Positions 54,512 to 62,916 of a stretch of DNA of 64,000 nt are shown in pieces. Under the pieces are notes generated by a model. It did no database searches and was not told the origin of the DNA. It saw nothing but the letters and a program-made list of their open reading frames with translations. Positions within the stretch are counted from its first letter, which is position 1. Each line of letters opens with the position of its first letter. The position numbers and the translations under genes were made by a program. This DNA is from Exiguobacterium undae DSM 14481 (lineage in GTDB: Bacteria > Bacillota > Bacilli > Exiguobacteriales > Exiguobacteriaceae): the NCBI RefSeq assembly GCF_000620805.1, contig NZ_KK211187.1:2977389-3041388 (forward strand), read 5' to 3'.

Positions 54512-55564
54512 TTATTTTGCTCCGTCTGATTTTTTGCGGAACTTTTTGATGAAGCCCATCAAGCTTTCCGGCGTCAGTTCTAATTTATTTTCGTAAGCGT
54601 ACTTCGTCCCGTATCCGAGTGCAAGTGTCGCCGTCGAGGCGACGCCGGCTCCGATGACGGCCCCGTACCCGGGAACCATCTTCGCCAGTTGCCGGAACGC
54701 CGTTTTTCCGGAGTTGCCGACAATCGTCACGACCAGCAACTCCTTTGCACTTTCCTTCGAAAGATTCCGCTCGTACAAGTTCGACAGTTTCAGCATCAGC
54801 CCGATTTGAATCGATGTCAACGGAATGATGTCGGCTCCCGGAAACGGGACGGCCCCAATCGCTCCTGCCGCGGTCCCTGCTCCGACGATCCAGTTGTTCG
54901 CGATTTTCCCCCGCAACGCCGGATCGATCTCGCGAACAAACAGATTATCCTTGTTGAACTTTTTTAGGATGTCGAGCACCTCTCGCCGCAGACGGTCAAT
55001 GTTCGTCCCGTCCATCGCGGAGACCGGCACGACTTTGGGTCCCGGTAACTTCGATTCGATATGCGTCAGAATCGTCGTGAGGTCATTCGTCGCATCGATT
55101 TTCGTGACGACGATGACGATGTTTTTATTGTGGGCATAAATCTTCTTGAAGTTTTTTGTTTCCGTTTCCGATAAGACGGTTCCGGCGGCGTTCAAGAAGT
55201 AGAGGATGACATCCGCACTTTGGTAAAACTTCCATGTCGTGTCCGAGTTTAAGCTGTTCGCATCGTTCAGTCCCGGCGTATCGACGAAGACGACCTTATC
55301 TTCCGGATGTTGCCGGATTTGATCAATCCGCGTCGTTTCCCCCGGCTTTGCTCCAACGGTCGCCACTTCCCGACCAAGGATCGCATTCAGCGTCGAGGAT
55401 TTGCCCGCATTGACGTCCCCGATCAAGGCGACGGTCACTTCCTGTTCAAGTGACTGGTTAAAGTCGCGGCGTTCCGACTCAAACGATTGGTCAAACACTT
55501 CTTCGAGTTTTCGTTTTCGTTTCTGCTCATTGGTCTCAAGACCTTCTCCAAAAAAATCATCCAT
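54512..55564 (-). CDS. Era-like GTPase with DUF697 C-terminal domain
   Basis: GTP-binding protein of 350 residues. The G motifs are complete: G1 GDVNAGKSS (about 49-57), G3 DTPG, G4 TKID and G5 SAM. The C-terminal part (from about residue 220) is DUF697-like with hydrophobic Gly/Ala-rich segments (GAGTAAGAIGAVPFPGADIIPLTSIQIGLMLKL, YGAVIGAGVASTATLALGYG) that may insert into or touch membranes. The N-terminal 40 residues form a charged helix. AGGAGGGATAAAG precedes the ATG. The role in this family is not established. Confidence 0.85.
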   Translation of the reverse strand: MDDFFGEGLETNEQKRKRKLEEVFDQSFESERRDFNQSLEQEVTVALIGDVNAGKSSTLNAILGREVATVGAKPGETTRIDQIRQHPEDKVVFVDTPGLNDANSLNSDTTWKFYQSADVILYFLNAAGTVLSETETKNFKKIYAHNKNIVIVVTKIDATNDLTTILTHIESKLPGPKVVPVSAMDGTNIDRLRREVLDILKKFNKDNLFVREIDPALRGKIANNWIVGAGTAAGAIGAVPFPGADIIPLTSIQIGLMLKLSNLYERNLSKESAKELLVVTIVGNSGKTAFRQLAKMVPGYGAVIGAGVASTATLALGYGTKYAYENKLELTPESLMGFIKKFRKKSDGAK

Positions 55565-55688
55565 CTTTATCCCTCCTGAAAATACCTGCTGTCGGTCTTT
55601 TCCCGTTCTCCATTGAAATCATCCCCCAAAAGCGATACGATTAATTATGGATAATGTTACCAAAAAAAGATGAAATGAGGCGTTTTTC

Positions 55689-56291
55689 ATGAAGAAATGG
55701 CTTTACATACCACTTGCGGCGCTTGTCTTGACCGGATGTAATCAAGAACAGGCACAAGAATCCGTTCCAAAAAAAGCAGCATCGGCTGACTACACATCGA
55801 GTCTGACGATTTCTCCCGTCCCCATCACCGAAGGCGAAGAAAAATTTGCGGCGCTTGGCAATCAACAGATCGGCAGCGTCCAGTTAAAAGGAAAGTTGAC
55901 GAAGACACACTGGCTTAAAGGGGTCGAATACCTGCCGAATAAAAAAGAACGGTCTCTCTTTACACTCGAGCTTGAACCCAAAAGCTATGACACACAAGTC
56001 CGCTTTGCCCAGTCTTTCTCCGACGATAAGATCCACCTTGGCATCGACGTGGATGACACGACAGTCCAAGGGGACCATACCTTTAAACAGCTTGATGATT
56101 ACATGGTGCGTGGTGCTGATTTCCGATCCGGTCCTTCTGCCGCTACCCCGTACAATCTGTTGATGGTCTATCACATGACAAAAAATAATGGGATTCGCGG
56201 CTTTAATTTAAACGAGGTCACCCGTCCGGCTGACGTCCCGCTTAAAAAGGGTGAACGGATTTTCGGGATCGTCTTATCGAATCACAAGTAA
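55689..56291 (+). CDS. Lipoprotein, paralogue 1 of a tandem pair
   Basis: Membrane-anchored lipoprotein of 200 residues. Signal peptide MKKWLYIPLAALVLTGC ends in a lipobox (LTGC). The mature protein shares an ordered set of motifs with the next gene: EGEEKFAALGNQQIGSVQLKGKL, LKGVEYLPNKKERSLFTLELEPKSYD, RFAQSFS, QLDDYMV and a C-terminal VPLKKGERIFGIVL. No known family is recognised. A GAGG site precedes the ATG. It has its own terminator, so the pair may be transcribed separately or by read-through. Confidence 0.8.
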   Translation: MKKWLYIPLAALVLTGCNQEQAQESVPKKAASADYTSSLTISPVPITEGEEKFAALGNQQIGSVQLKGKLTKTHWLKGVEYLPNKKERSLFTLELEPKSYDTQVRFAQSFSDDKIHLGIDVDDTTVQGDHTFKQLDDYMVRGADFRSGPSAATPYNLLMVYHMTKNNGIRGFNLNEVTRPADVPLKKGERIFGIVLSNHK

Positions 56292-56300
56292 TGATATCCG

Positions 56301-56330
56301 CGTCTTGTCTTTCTCGACAAGACGTTTTTT
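56301..56330 (+). terminator. Terminator between the two lipoprotein genes
   Basis: CGTCTTGTC pairs with GACAAGACG around TTTCTC and is followed by TTTTTT. Confidence 0.85.
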
Positions 56331-56369
56331 GTTTGTTACCGTAATCCTTTAAGAAAGGATGCTTTTTCC

Positions 56370-56927
56370 ATGAGAAAATTTTGGATCGTCTGTTTATTAT
56401 CTGCTTTTTCCCTCAGCGGCTGCCTTGCTCCCAAAAATGAAACACTAACGGTCACACCGCTCGAATTGAAAGCCGGTGAAAAAGCCTTTGCGCAAATCAA
56501 TGATCAGGATATTGTTGCCTTTCATTTGGAAGGTAAATTAAAAAAACCATACGTCCTGAAAGGTGTCGAATACTTACCAAACCATAAAGAGCGGACTCTC
56601 TTTTCAATGGAGATTCCGCCTAAAACATACGACTCGACGTTGCGGATCGTGCAATCTTCTTCGGCCAAATACACTTGGTTCGGCGCTAATTTGAATGGTG
56701 TGAGCCTGCGTTCACACGAAGCGTTGAAAATAAAACCGGATGCCGTCAACACACAAAATCCGTCAAGTGAGTTCACGCTGGAAGATTACAATGTCCTGTT
56801 CCTCCGTCAGTTGTCCGCAAGCGGAAACCTCTCGTCGAATCCATTTAACGATATTCATGGTCCTGAGAACATCACGATGAAAAAAGGTGAACAGATTTTT
56901 GCCTTTGTTCTGACCAAAAAGAACTGA
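56370..56927 (+). CDS. Lipoprotein, paralogue 2 of a tandem pair
   Basis: Lipoprotein of 185 residues with signal peptide ending LSLSGC. It aligns along its length with the preceding lipoprotein: AGEKAFAQINDQDIVAFHLEGKL, LKGVEYLPNHKERTLFSMEIPPKTYD, RIVQSSS, LEDYNVLFL and ITMKKGEQIFAFVLT. Identity is moderate, suggesting an old local duplication. AAGAAAGGATG lies upstream of the ATG. Function unknown; an extracytoplasmic binding or sensing role is possible but unsupported. Confidence 0.8.
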   Translation: MRKFWIVCLLSAFSLSGCLAPKNETLTVTPLELKAGEKAFAQINDQDIVAFHLEGKLKKPYVLKGVEYLPNHKERTLFSMEIPPKTYDSTLRIVQSSSAKYTWFGANLNGVSLRSHEALKIKPDAVNTQNPSSEFTLEDYNVLFLRQLSASGNLSSNPFNDIHGPENITMKKGEQIFAFVLTKKN

Positions 56928-56953
56928 TGATGTTAAAACAGCCCTCACCACAC

Positions 56954-56992
56954 AAAAAGGGAAGACGGATGTGACATCCGTCTTCCCTTTTT
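56954..56992. terminator. Bidirectional terminator, 18-bp stem
   Basis: AAAAAGGGAAGACGGATG pairs with CATCCGTCTTCCCTTTTT; T-runs occur on both strands, serving the lipoprotein and the convergent acetyltransferase. Confidence 0.9.
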
Positions 56993-57006
56993 CCTCTCAT
57001 CTGCTT

Positions 57007-57486
57007 TTACATCTGACTTCTGCGTTCCAGTAAAATCGTATCCCGCCAGACACCCGCCAATTGTCCGATCCGTTCCCGCCGGCCGACTTCCCGGAAACCA
57101 AACCGTTGGTGCAGCTTTAAACTCGCAGTGTTTTCCGGAAATATTTGCGAGTGCAACGTCCAAATGCCCGCCGCTTCACTCGCTTCAATAACAGCATGCA
57201 TCAATGCGGTCCCGATGCCTTTGCCGCGTGCGTCTTCGTCAATATAAAGACTGACTTCCGCCACCCCCTGATAGGCGGGAATCGACGAAAACGGACTGAT
57301 GGCGACCCATCCGAGCACCTTCCCGTCTTCTTCCGCCACAATCCGGCTGTGTATGTGATGATGGGCATCCCAGTAGTCAAACGGCGGTACTTCCGTTCGA
57401 AACGTCGCATTCTGCGTCTCGATGCCCTGTTGGTAAATCCGGCCGACTTCCGGATAATCTGCTGCGGTCATTGCCCGTATCTTCAT
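57007..57486 (-). CDS. GNAT N-acetyltransferase, phosphinothricin-acetyltransferase-like
   Basis: Acetyl-CoA-dependent acetyltransferase of 159 residues. The acceptor-side start IRAMTAADYPEVGRIYQQGIETQNATF, the catalytic-type Glu in VAEVSLYIDEDARGKGIG and the CoA-binding RGKGIG, followed by LHQRFGFREVGRRERIGQLAGVWRDTILLER, match the Pat/Bar/MddA group. MddA-type members acetylate methionine sulfoximine or sulfone. ATG at 57486 follows GGGAGAG; the longer reading to 57507 lacks a site. It lies 63 nt after the anti-sigma gene and may be in the same transcript. Confidence 0.88.
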   Translation of the reverse strand: MKIRAMTAADYPEVGRIYQQGIETQNATFRTEVPPFDYWDAHHHIHSRIVAEEDGKVLGWVAISPFSSIPAYQGVAEVSLYIDEDARGKGIGTALMHAVIEASEAAGIWTLHSQIFPENTASLKLHQRFGFREVGRRERIGQLAGVWRDTILLERRSQM

Positions 57487-57549
57487 ACTCTCCCACTCCT
57501 TATTCAATCGTCATCCGTTTGGAGTTCGACGCCCGGTCCGGTTTTCCTG

Positions 57550-58911
57550 TTAGTTAACCGTAAACGGAATCGGGCGTAACTCAAGTGGTGTATTAACGAG
57601 GGTATTGCTGTAGCCGGTTTCGAGATAATATTCTTCCCGCGTGTGTTCGGATGGTTCCGGCAGGCGGAACGTCGACCGGAACGTCTGTTTTTCGGCATCA
57701 AGAACGGTGACTTTCGGCTTGATTTCCCGACCGTCCGGCGGTTCTGTTCCTTCAAGCAATCGCATAGACCTTGATATATTAAGCTTCATGTCCGATTGTG
57801 ACGAGCTGGATTTCTTCGAAAATTCAACGACGACTTGCTCGGGTGTTGTCTCAATTGACGTGATGGTCATTTCGAGCGGATGCGTTTCCGACTGTTGACG
57901 GTACGGCAACGGCTCGGTTAACGGAATCGGTTGTGTGTTGATATCGATGGATAGGGACGGTTGCAACAGATAGCTCCCTTTTGGAATCACATAGTTCCCG
58001 AGGATTAACCGCGACTGCTCGATGGCTGCCGTTCCAGTTTTCGTCCGTTTGACGGACTGAGTCGAATTTGTCCAGTTGTGAATGATTTCCTTGGCGGATG
58101 AATCGAGCAATGTCATCTCAACACGGGCGCGTTCTTTTTTCGGTGAACGTGTTGTGTAGTCGAACGACGTGCTCCCTTTGCCCTGAATCAACTTATCCAA
58201 TGTGACTTCCGTTTGATAGATTGGATTTTTGACCGTTGTGCCGTAGACTTGTTCGACGACCGGAAGCCGTTTGACCGGAACGTTAAACGCCCAATTTCCT
58301 TTGACGCCGAATACGTCCGTCAACACGACCGGAACCCGCATCGTATCTTGCAGTTTGGTTTCACCGAGCGTGTATTCAATTCGTCCTTGCCAGACACCTT
58401 TGACCTGCTTGAAATGAACCAGTTCCATGGTCTCCGTCCCTTCAAACCGTTTATCCCCTTTGAACAGTTCATATAATCCTGACCGCGCTTCCGCTTTCAC
58501 ATTTGGGACACCGGTCGCCGTCAGATTCATACCGATTGTTGCCCCGTCGTAGTAGGCATCGATGACTTGGATGTCGATCCCGTTGTCACTTGCGACTTGA
58601 TTGATTTTCGTTGCGAGTTGTTTCTGACTAATGGCGGTGCCGGTGTTTTCCTGTTCGAGGAATGGTCGGTACATCTGACCGAGTAATGGAACTTTTGCCA
58701 TCGCCGTCGCAAAGGACGGGATGACGAATGTCGATGTGATCAACAGTGACGCCGCCAGTCCCGTCGAAACAACCAGGCGTCGCAGACGTTTCGGCCGTTT
58801 GATTTGTTGCTCCCGCTTTCCCTGCTCCATTCCTTGACGAATCCGCTCCTGTAAGGCGGCCTGCGGCACAGGAATCTGGTTATAGTCATTTTGAAGATCG
58901 TGCTTCGACAT
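57550..58911 (-). CDS. DUF4179-type anti-sigma factor, membrane protein
   Basis: Predicted anti-sigma factor of about 453 residues for the sigma factor encoded just upstream. The N-terminal 45 residues are cytosolic and basic, one membrane segment follows (LVVSTGLAASLLITSTFVIPSFA), and then a large extracytoplasmic beta-rich region beginning with the DUF4179-like MAKVPLLGQMYRPF. ATG at 58911 follows GGGAGG at 9 nt and overlaps the sigma gene by 26 bases, implying coupled translation. The outer domain probably senses envelope stress; the signal is unknown. Confidence 0.82.
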   Translation of the reverse strand: MSKHDLQNDYNQIPVPQAALQERIRQGMEQGKREQQIKRPKRLRRLVVSTGLAASLLITSTFVIPSFATAMAKVPLLGQMYRPFLEQENTGTAISQKQLATKINQVASDNGIDIQVIDAYYDGATIGMNLTATGVPNVKAEARSGLYELFKGDKRFEGTETMELVHFKQVKGVWQGRIEYTLGETKLQDTMRVPVVLTDVFGVKGNWAFNVPVKRLPVVEQVYGTTVKNPIYQTEVTLDKLIQGKGSTSFDYTTRSPKKERARVEMTLLDSSAKEIIHNWTNSTQSVKRTKTGTAAIEQSRLILGNYVIPKGSYLLQPSLSIDINTQPIPLTEPLPYRQQSETHPLEMTITSIETTPEQVVVEFSKKSSSSQSDMKLNISRSMRLLEGTEPPDGREIKPKVTVLDAEKQTFRSTFRLPEPSEHTREEYYLETGYSNTLVNTPLELRPIPFTVN

Positions 58912-59425
58912 AATCAAGTCCTCCCAACTGTTTCTTCAATTCTGCCCGTCCCCGTTTGAGATATGTCTTGACCGTATTCAGGGTGATGCCGATAAAAGAA
59001 GCAATCTCCTTCATCGGGACATCGTGAAAATAAAAGAGTACCAAAACATCCCGGTATTCTTTTCGCAGGTGCGACAAGGCATCAATCAAGTCCAGATGTT
59101 CTTCCCGCGAAGATTCCATCACCGGAATCTGTTCAATGAGATCCGCTACCGCGGTCTGTTGGTTCAGGACACGGTAACAGTTCCGAATCAGAATTTTCGT
59201 CAACCAGGTCACGAAATATTTGGGTTCTTTGACCTGTCCGATGGAAATGAAGGCTTTGTAGACCGTTTCCTGGACGACGTCGAGCGCATCCTGTTCGTTT
59301 TTCACATAGACGTAGGCCGTCCGGTAGAGCTGTTCACTATGTAGGAGAATCAATTGTTCAAAGGCTGCCTCGTCTTGCTTGATGGCACGCCGGACAAGCT
59401 CCGTGTGCTCCGTTCGTAAGTCCAA
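58886..59425 (-). CDS. ECF-type RNA polymerase sigma factor
   Basis: Sigma-70 family ECF factor of 179 residues. Region 2 contains LYRTAYVYVKNEQDALDVVQETVYKAF and TWLTKILIRNCYR; region 4 contains LSHLRKEYRDVLVLFYFHDVPMKEIASFIGITLNTVKTYLKRGRAELKK. The start is TTG at 59425 with AAAGGAGGGAACGGAA upstream. A TGAAACTT/TCTAA element upstream suggests autoregulation. It resembles the SigV/SigM/YlaC group but is not placed further. Confidence 0.9.
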   Translation of the reverse strand: MDLRTEHTELVRRAIKQDEAAFEQLILLHSEQLYRTAYVYVKNEQDALDVVQETVYKAFISIGQVKEPKYFVTWLTKILIRNCYRVLNQQTAVADLIEQIPVMESSREEHLDLIDALSHLRKEYRDVLVLFYFHDVPMKEIASFIGITLNTVKTYLKRGRAELKKQLGGLDYVEARSSK

Positions 59426-59447
59426 TTCCGTTCCCTCCTTTTACTGA

Positions 59448-59477
59448 TTAGAGCACTCGGTCGTTCAAAAAGTTTCA
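59448..59477 (-). promoter_or_regulatory. Candidate ECF autoregulatory promoter
   Basis: On the minus strand TGAAACTT (59470-59477) is followed after 17 bp by TCTAA (59448-59452), a pattern like ECF promoters (GAACTT-N16/17-TCTAA). It lies about 25 bases before the TTG start. Confidence 0.45.
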
Positions 59478-59495
59478 AGAAATATCCATTCCACT

Positions 59496-59523
59496 AAAAA
59501 AGACCTTAGCGAGGCTAAGATCT
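59496..59523 (-). terminator. Terminator of the long minus-strand operon
   Basis: On the minus strand AGATCTTAGC pairs with GCTAAGGTCT (one wobble) around CTC-type loop and is followed by TTTTT, just after the acetyltransferase stop. Confidence 0.8.
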
Positions 59524-59529
59524 TACTCC

Positions 59530-59970
59530 TTAAAACGTGTATCGGACTGCCATCTCTTTTCCGAACCGGTCCCCGTGATCGATAAATCCGAGTCGTTCAT
59601 ACAGACGGTGCGCTGCTTGATTGTCCGGACGGTAACCGACGACGATACACGTCGCTTCCGGAAGCTGTTGCATCTCTCCGAGCAACAACCGCATCGCTTC
59701 CCGGCCGACTCCTGACCCTTGATGGCGTTGGTCGACCATCAGTCGATAAATCCAGTAGCTATCCAGTTCTTCCCGTTCCGAATTGTACACCAAAAATCCG
59801 ACCAACTCATCCGCTGCATAAATCGCCCGCATGACGAGCGTCGGCTCAAAACCAGCCTGCGCAATCGAGTAGACGTTCGGTTCTAAAAATCCCTGTTGTT
59901 CCGCCGTCAATTCAAGCGCACAGCAGGCTTCCCAGTTCTCGTTCGTGACTGGGCGTAATTCAATCTGCAT
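59530..59970 (-). CDS. GNAT acetyltransferase, spermidine-acetyltransferase-like
   Basis: Acetyl-CoA-dependent acetyltransferase of 146 residues resembling BltD-type spermine/spermidine acetyltransferases: IELRPVTNENWEACCALEL, then LVGFLVYNS, IYRLMVDQRHQGSGVGREAMRLLL (CoA-binding loop QGSGVG) and AAHRLYERLGFIDHG. ATG 59970 has GGGGGA at six bases; ATG 59976 overlaps it. It is the last gene of a minus-strand operon. Polyamine specificity is inference from resemblance. Confidence 0.82.
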   Translation of the reverse strand: MQIELRPVTNENWEACCALELTAEQQGFLEPNVYSIAQAGFEPTLVMRAIYAADELVGFLVYNSEREELDSYWIYRLMVDQRHQGSGVGREAMRLLLGEMQQLPEATCIVVGYRPDNQAAHRLYERLGFIDHGDRFGKEMAVRYTF

Positions 59971-60002
59971 ATCCATTCCCCCGTTTTTTTAAGAAAAGCG
60001 GG

Positions 60003-60050
60003 TTACGCGTCGCGCCCCGTTTCCTGTTTTGTTTGCGTCATGTTCACCAT
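60003..60050 (-). CDS. Possible 15-codon ORF between operon genes
   Basis: ATG at 60050 to TAA at 60003 encodes MVNMTQTKQETGRDA. AAAGGGGGCGATC stands directly upstream, a strong ribosome site with no other gene to serve. It may be a leader peptide, a coupling ORF or chance. Confidence 0.3.
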   Translation of the reverse strand: MVNMTQTKQETGRDA

Positions 60051-60079
60051 GATCGCCCCCTTTCGTGATCTTTTACCTA

Positions 60080-61051
60080 TTATCGGACGGTATCGAGAAT
60101 ATCTTGAATCAATTGCATCGTTTTGATGTTGTCCCGAAAATCGGAGTGGGATACGACATCGCCTTGAACCGCTGCTTGAAAATGTTTCATCTCGCCGACG
60201 AATCCGCGCAAATACAAATCTTTCATCCCACCGGACATCGTCGACATCGGGGACCGGTAATACATCTGCCGTTCTTCGAGCTCCTGCCAGGATGTCGGTG
60301 CTTGTTTTTCCTCGATGATCAAATGCTCCATTTCCTCGACTTGGCACACGGCCCGTTCAAAGCGCAGCGTCAGCTCCTCGACTTCTCTTGTATAGAGCGG
60401 AGAGTTTATCAAGGTCACCTGTCCGACTGCCCCGTTTGTCATCCGAAGTGACAGCTGCAGGTGCAACTCACCGTCCGCTTCAAGCGACACACCGGTGATT
60501 TCCGCGACTTCGCCCGCCAAGAAGCGGATCAAATCGAGTTGATGAATCGCAGCGAGTGATAAAAAGTCGGCTCGGTCGTGACAGAAGCCGGACGCATCAC
60601 AGGCAAACCGTAATTCGAACGAACGAAGATCGCCGTATGTGTTTTGGACCAGTACTTGCTTCAGTTTCGTATAAACCGGCGCATACCGTTTCATGAAGCC
60701 GACGCTTGTCACCTGATCCGTAACGAGTTCAGCCAGCTCTTTCGCCTGTCCAACCGATAAGCCGAGCGGTTTTTCGACGTAGACGGCACAGCCCGCTGCC
60801 AGACACGACCGGACAACCTCGACCTGATCCGCCGGTTGAAGACAAATGAGGACTGCATCCATCTGTTCCTCTGCAAGCATCTGCGTGTAGTCCATATAGG
60901 CGCGGCCTGTACTGCCGATGTCGCGTAACGCCCGTTCCGCACTTTCAAGACGGCGTGTCGTCACCGCAACAATCTCAAAATCGGCTTCTTTCATTGCCGG
61001 AAATAAGTTCGTCCGGGCATGGAACCCGGCACCGATCAACGCCACTCTCAT
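60080..61051 (-). CDS. Gfo/Idh/MocA-family oxidoreductase
   Basis: NAD(P)-dependent oxidoreductase of 323 residues. N-terminal ALIGAGFHARTNLFPAM with a glycine motif, VYVEKPLGLS with the signature Lys near residue 93, and LAAIHQLDLIRFLAGEVAEITGV in the C-terminal domain. It differs clearly from the Gfo/Idh/MocA protein at 2041 (middle region DASGFCHDRADFLSLAAIHQLD). Its ATG overlaps the HAD gene stop by four bases. Substrate unknown; the neighbouring phosphatase and transporters hint at a small carbohydrate or polyol pathway. Confidence 0.87.
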   Translation of the reverse strand: MRVALIGAGFHARTNLFPAMKEADFEIVAVTTRRLESAERALRDIGSTGRAYMDYTQMLAEEQMDAVLICLQPADQVEVVRSCLAAGCAVYVEKPLGLSVGQAKELAELVTDQVTSVGFMKRYAPVYTKLKQVLVQNTYGDLRSFELRFACDASGFCHDRADFLSLAAIHQLDLIRFLAGEVAEITGVSLEADGELHLQLSLRMTNGAVGQVTLINSPLYTREVEELTLRFERAVCQVEEMEHLIIEEKQAPTSWQELEERQMYYRSPMSTMSGGMKDLYLRGFVGEMKHFQAAVQGDVVSHSDFRDNIKTMQLIQDILDTVR

Positions 61052-61749
61052 CGGACTTCCTCCTTTGTTTTCAGTACTGCCGTGAGCTGATCGAGCCGAT
61101 CAATCGTATAAGTGGGTGTCAGTTCCACAGGTACTGCGGCATGACCGGGATTAAACCAACACGTCGCAATTCCTGCCGAGATGCCGCCCTGGATGTCTGC
61201 TGTCAACGAGTCGCCGATGATCAACGTCTGATCGCGCGTCGCATCCGGGATCCGGTCAAACACGTAATCAAAAAAGGCTGGCATCGGTTTTTGATAGCCG
61301 GTTTCTTCCGAGACAAAAATCCCGTCAAAATAAGGCGCCAGGCCAGATCCTTTGAGTCGTGCATGTTGCGTCGCCGCGACACCGTTCGTCACGACATACA
61401 GCCGATACTTCCCCTTGAGCGATTCGAGCAGCTCGATTGCCCCTGCAATCAGTTCCGTCCCTTGACTCAAGTACGCACGGTAACGAGTATCCATTCGACT
61501 GCCGTCGACCGTCCGGCCCTGCTCGGCAAAAAACGCCACAAAACGTGACGTAATCACTTCCTGCCGTGTTACCTCTCCCCGTTCAAGTGCCTGCCATAAG
61601 GAGCGGTTGATCGTCCGGTAACGGGCTTCCCGTTCGTCCGTCCACTCGAGTTGTTCCTCTTCAAACAATTGCCGTAACGCCGCGCGTTCCGTCGCATCAA
61701 AATCAAGCAAAGTATGATCGATATCAAATAATAATGTCGTGTAATTCAT
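61048..61749 (-). CDS. HAD-family hydrolase, YjjG/YfnB-like nucleotidase
   Basis: HAD phosphatase of 233 residues. Motif I is LLFDIDHTLLDFD (Asp9 and Asp11), motif II VVTNGVAATQHARL, motif III Lys in GYQKPMP and motif IV IIGDSLTADIQGG. The cap region and length match the YjjG/YfnB group of 5'-nucleotidases that act on pyrimidine and noncanonical nucleotides. AAAGGAGCC precedes the ATG. It is coupled to the Gfo/Idh/MocA gene and follows the second YdcZ-type transporter by three bases. Confidence 0.88.
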   Translation of the reverse strand: MNYTTLLFDIDHTLLDFDATERAALRQLFEEEQLEWTDEREARYRTINRSLWQALERGEVTRQEVITSRFVAFFAEQGRTVDGSRMDTRYRAYLSQGTELIAGAIELLESLKGKYRLYVVTNGVAATQHARLKGSGLAPYFDGIFVSEETGYQKPMPAFFDYVFDRIPDATRDQTLIIGDSLTADIQGGISAGIATCWFNPGHAAVPVELTPTYTIDRLDQLTAVLKTKEEVR

Positions 61750-61752
61750 CCG

Positions 61753-62223
61753 TCAGGCTCCTTTTCGTAACATCCGTCGTTCGGTTAACTTGCCGCCGAG
61801 TTGGAATAATAAAACACCGCCGCCAATCAGGACAACACCGACGGCTTTCGTCCACGTAAATGCCACTTGATCGAGACCAAACCACCCGAGCGTATCCCAC
61901 AGCAAGGCAAACAGGATTTGTGAGACCATGACGATTGAAATCGCATAACTCGGTCCGAGCTGTTGCACCCCTTGCGTTACGCACAAAACAACACCGACTC
62001 CGATGATGCCGCTGAACCAAAACCATGGTTGCATCCCACTCGTTGAAAAAAGACCACCGCCTTCAACAAGCAGTCCGATCGTCAGTGAGGCCAGGAATCC
62101 GAGTCCGAGGACAAGCGTCGTCGTCGCCCATGCGCCGACACGTTCCTTGACCTTGGCATTAAACGTATTCTGAATACAGACCATCATGCCGCCGAATAAA
62201 GCCAGAACTATTCCAAGTGTCAT
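61753..62223 (-). CDS. DMT-superfamily YdcZ-type (DUF606) transporter 2
   Basis: Small membrane protein of 156 residues with five helices (GIVLALFGGMMVCIQNTFNAKV, TTTLVLGLGFLASLTIGLLV, WFWFSGIIGVGVVLCVTQGVQQL, YAISIVMVSQILFALLWDTLGWF, AVGVVLIGGGVLLFQLGG), the half-size DMT type. It pairs with the related gene at 62917 across the Crp-like regulator gene; half-size DMT proteins often work as hetero- or homodimers. AGGAGGAAAG precedes the ATG. Substrate unknown. Confidence 0.85.
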   Translation of the reverse strand: MTLGIVLALFGGMMVCIQNTFNAKVKERVGAWATTTLVLGLGFLASLTIGLLVEGGGLFSTSGMQPWFWFSGIIGVGVVLCVTQGVQQLGPSYAISIVMVSQILFALLWDTLGWFGLDQVAFTWTKAVGVVLIGGGVLLFQLGGKLTERRMLRKGA

Positions 62224-62235
62224 CTTCTTTCCTCC

Positions 62236-62904
62236 TCACTCATAGATACTTTCGCCGACCCGTTCCGTCAAGCCGTCCCGGTCCACGATCGTAATCGTCC
62301 GGTTCGTCCGCTCAATCAAGCCGTCCTGACTGAACTGTCGCAGGACACGGTTCAGGTGACGGTAACTCGTGCCGATCAGATCCGCCGCATCGACGAGATC
62401 ACTGACCGGTAACGTCGGTGTTTCCGGTGTCATCGACAAGAGGTAACTGGCGAGTCGGACTTCGACCGGATACAGCAGATTAAAGCTCATCGAATGCGAC
62501 TTCAGCTCAAACTTCATCGTAATCGTCTCGAGTAAAAAGCGGAGCAGTGCCGGATTATCGGCTCCGTTTTGTTCCAGTGCCGCATAGGAAATACTGACCG
62601 CTTTGACCGGTGTGACTGCTTCGACCGTATTCATCAACGGTGTCCGGCGGACGTATTCGATGTCGCCGACCAGATCAAACGGATGTTTAAACGATAAGAC
62701 GAGCCGTTTTCCGGTCGCTGACATATGGGTAATCTTCAGCTTCCCCTCGAGCAACAAGTACATTCGGTCCGCTGCGTCTCCTTGACGACACAGCCAATCT
62801 CCGGCTTGAAAAGCGACCGGTTGTAAATGCTCCCGCAACCCGCCGGCAAACACTTCCGTCAATTGAAACCGCGCCAAGTACTCATCCAGTTGTGCTTGTT
62901 CCAC
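62236..62904 (-). CDS. Crp/Fnr-family regulator (YeiL-like)
   Basis: Transcription factor of 222 residues: an N-terminal cyclic-nucleotide-type beta barrel (LCRQGDAADRMYLLLEGKLKITHMSATGKRLVLSF), a long dimer helix, and a C-terminal winged helix (VSDLVDAADLIGTSYRHLNRVLRQFSQDGLIERT). The barrel lacks an obvious cAMP-binding Arg motif and there is no Cys cluster for Fnr-type iron-sulfur binding. It lies between two YdcZ-type transporter genes and probably regulates them (inference); the overall shape is like E. coli YeiL. Confidence 0.87.
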   Translation of the reverse strand: MEQAQLDEYLARFQLTEVFAGGLREHLQPVAFQAGDWLCRQGDAADRMYLLLEGKLKITHMSATGKRLVLSFKHPFDLVGDIEYVRRTPLMNTVEAVTPVKAVSISYAALEQNGADNPALLRFLLETITMKFELKSHSMSFNLLYPVEVRLASYLLSMTPETPTLPVSDLVDAADLIGTSYRHLNRVLRQFSQDGLIERTNRTITIVDRDGLTERVGESIYE

Positions 62905-62916
62905 GTTTTTTCCCCC

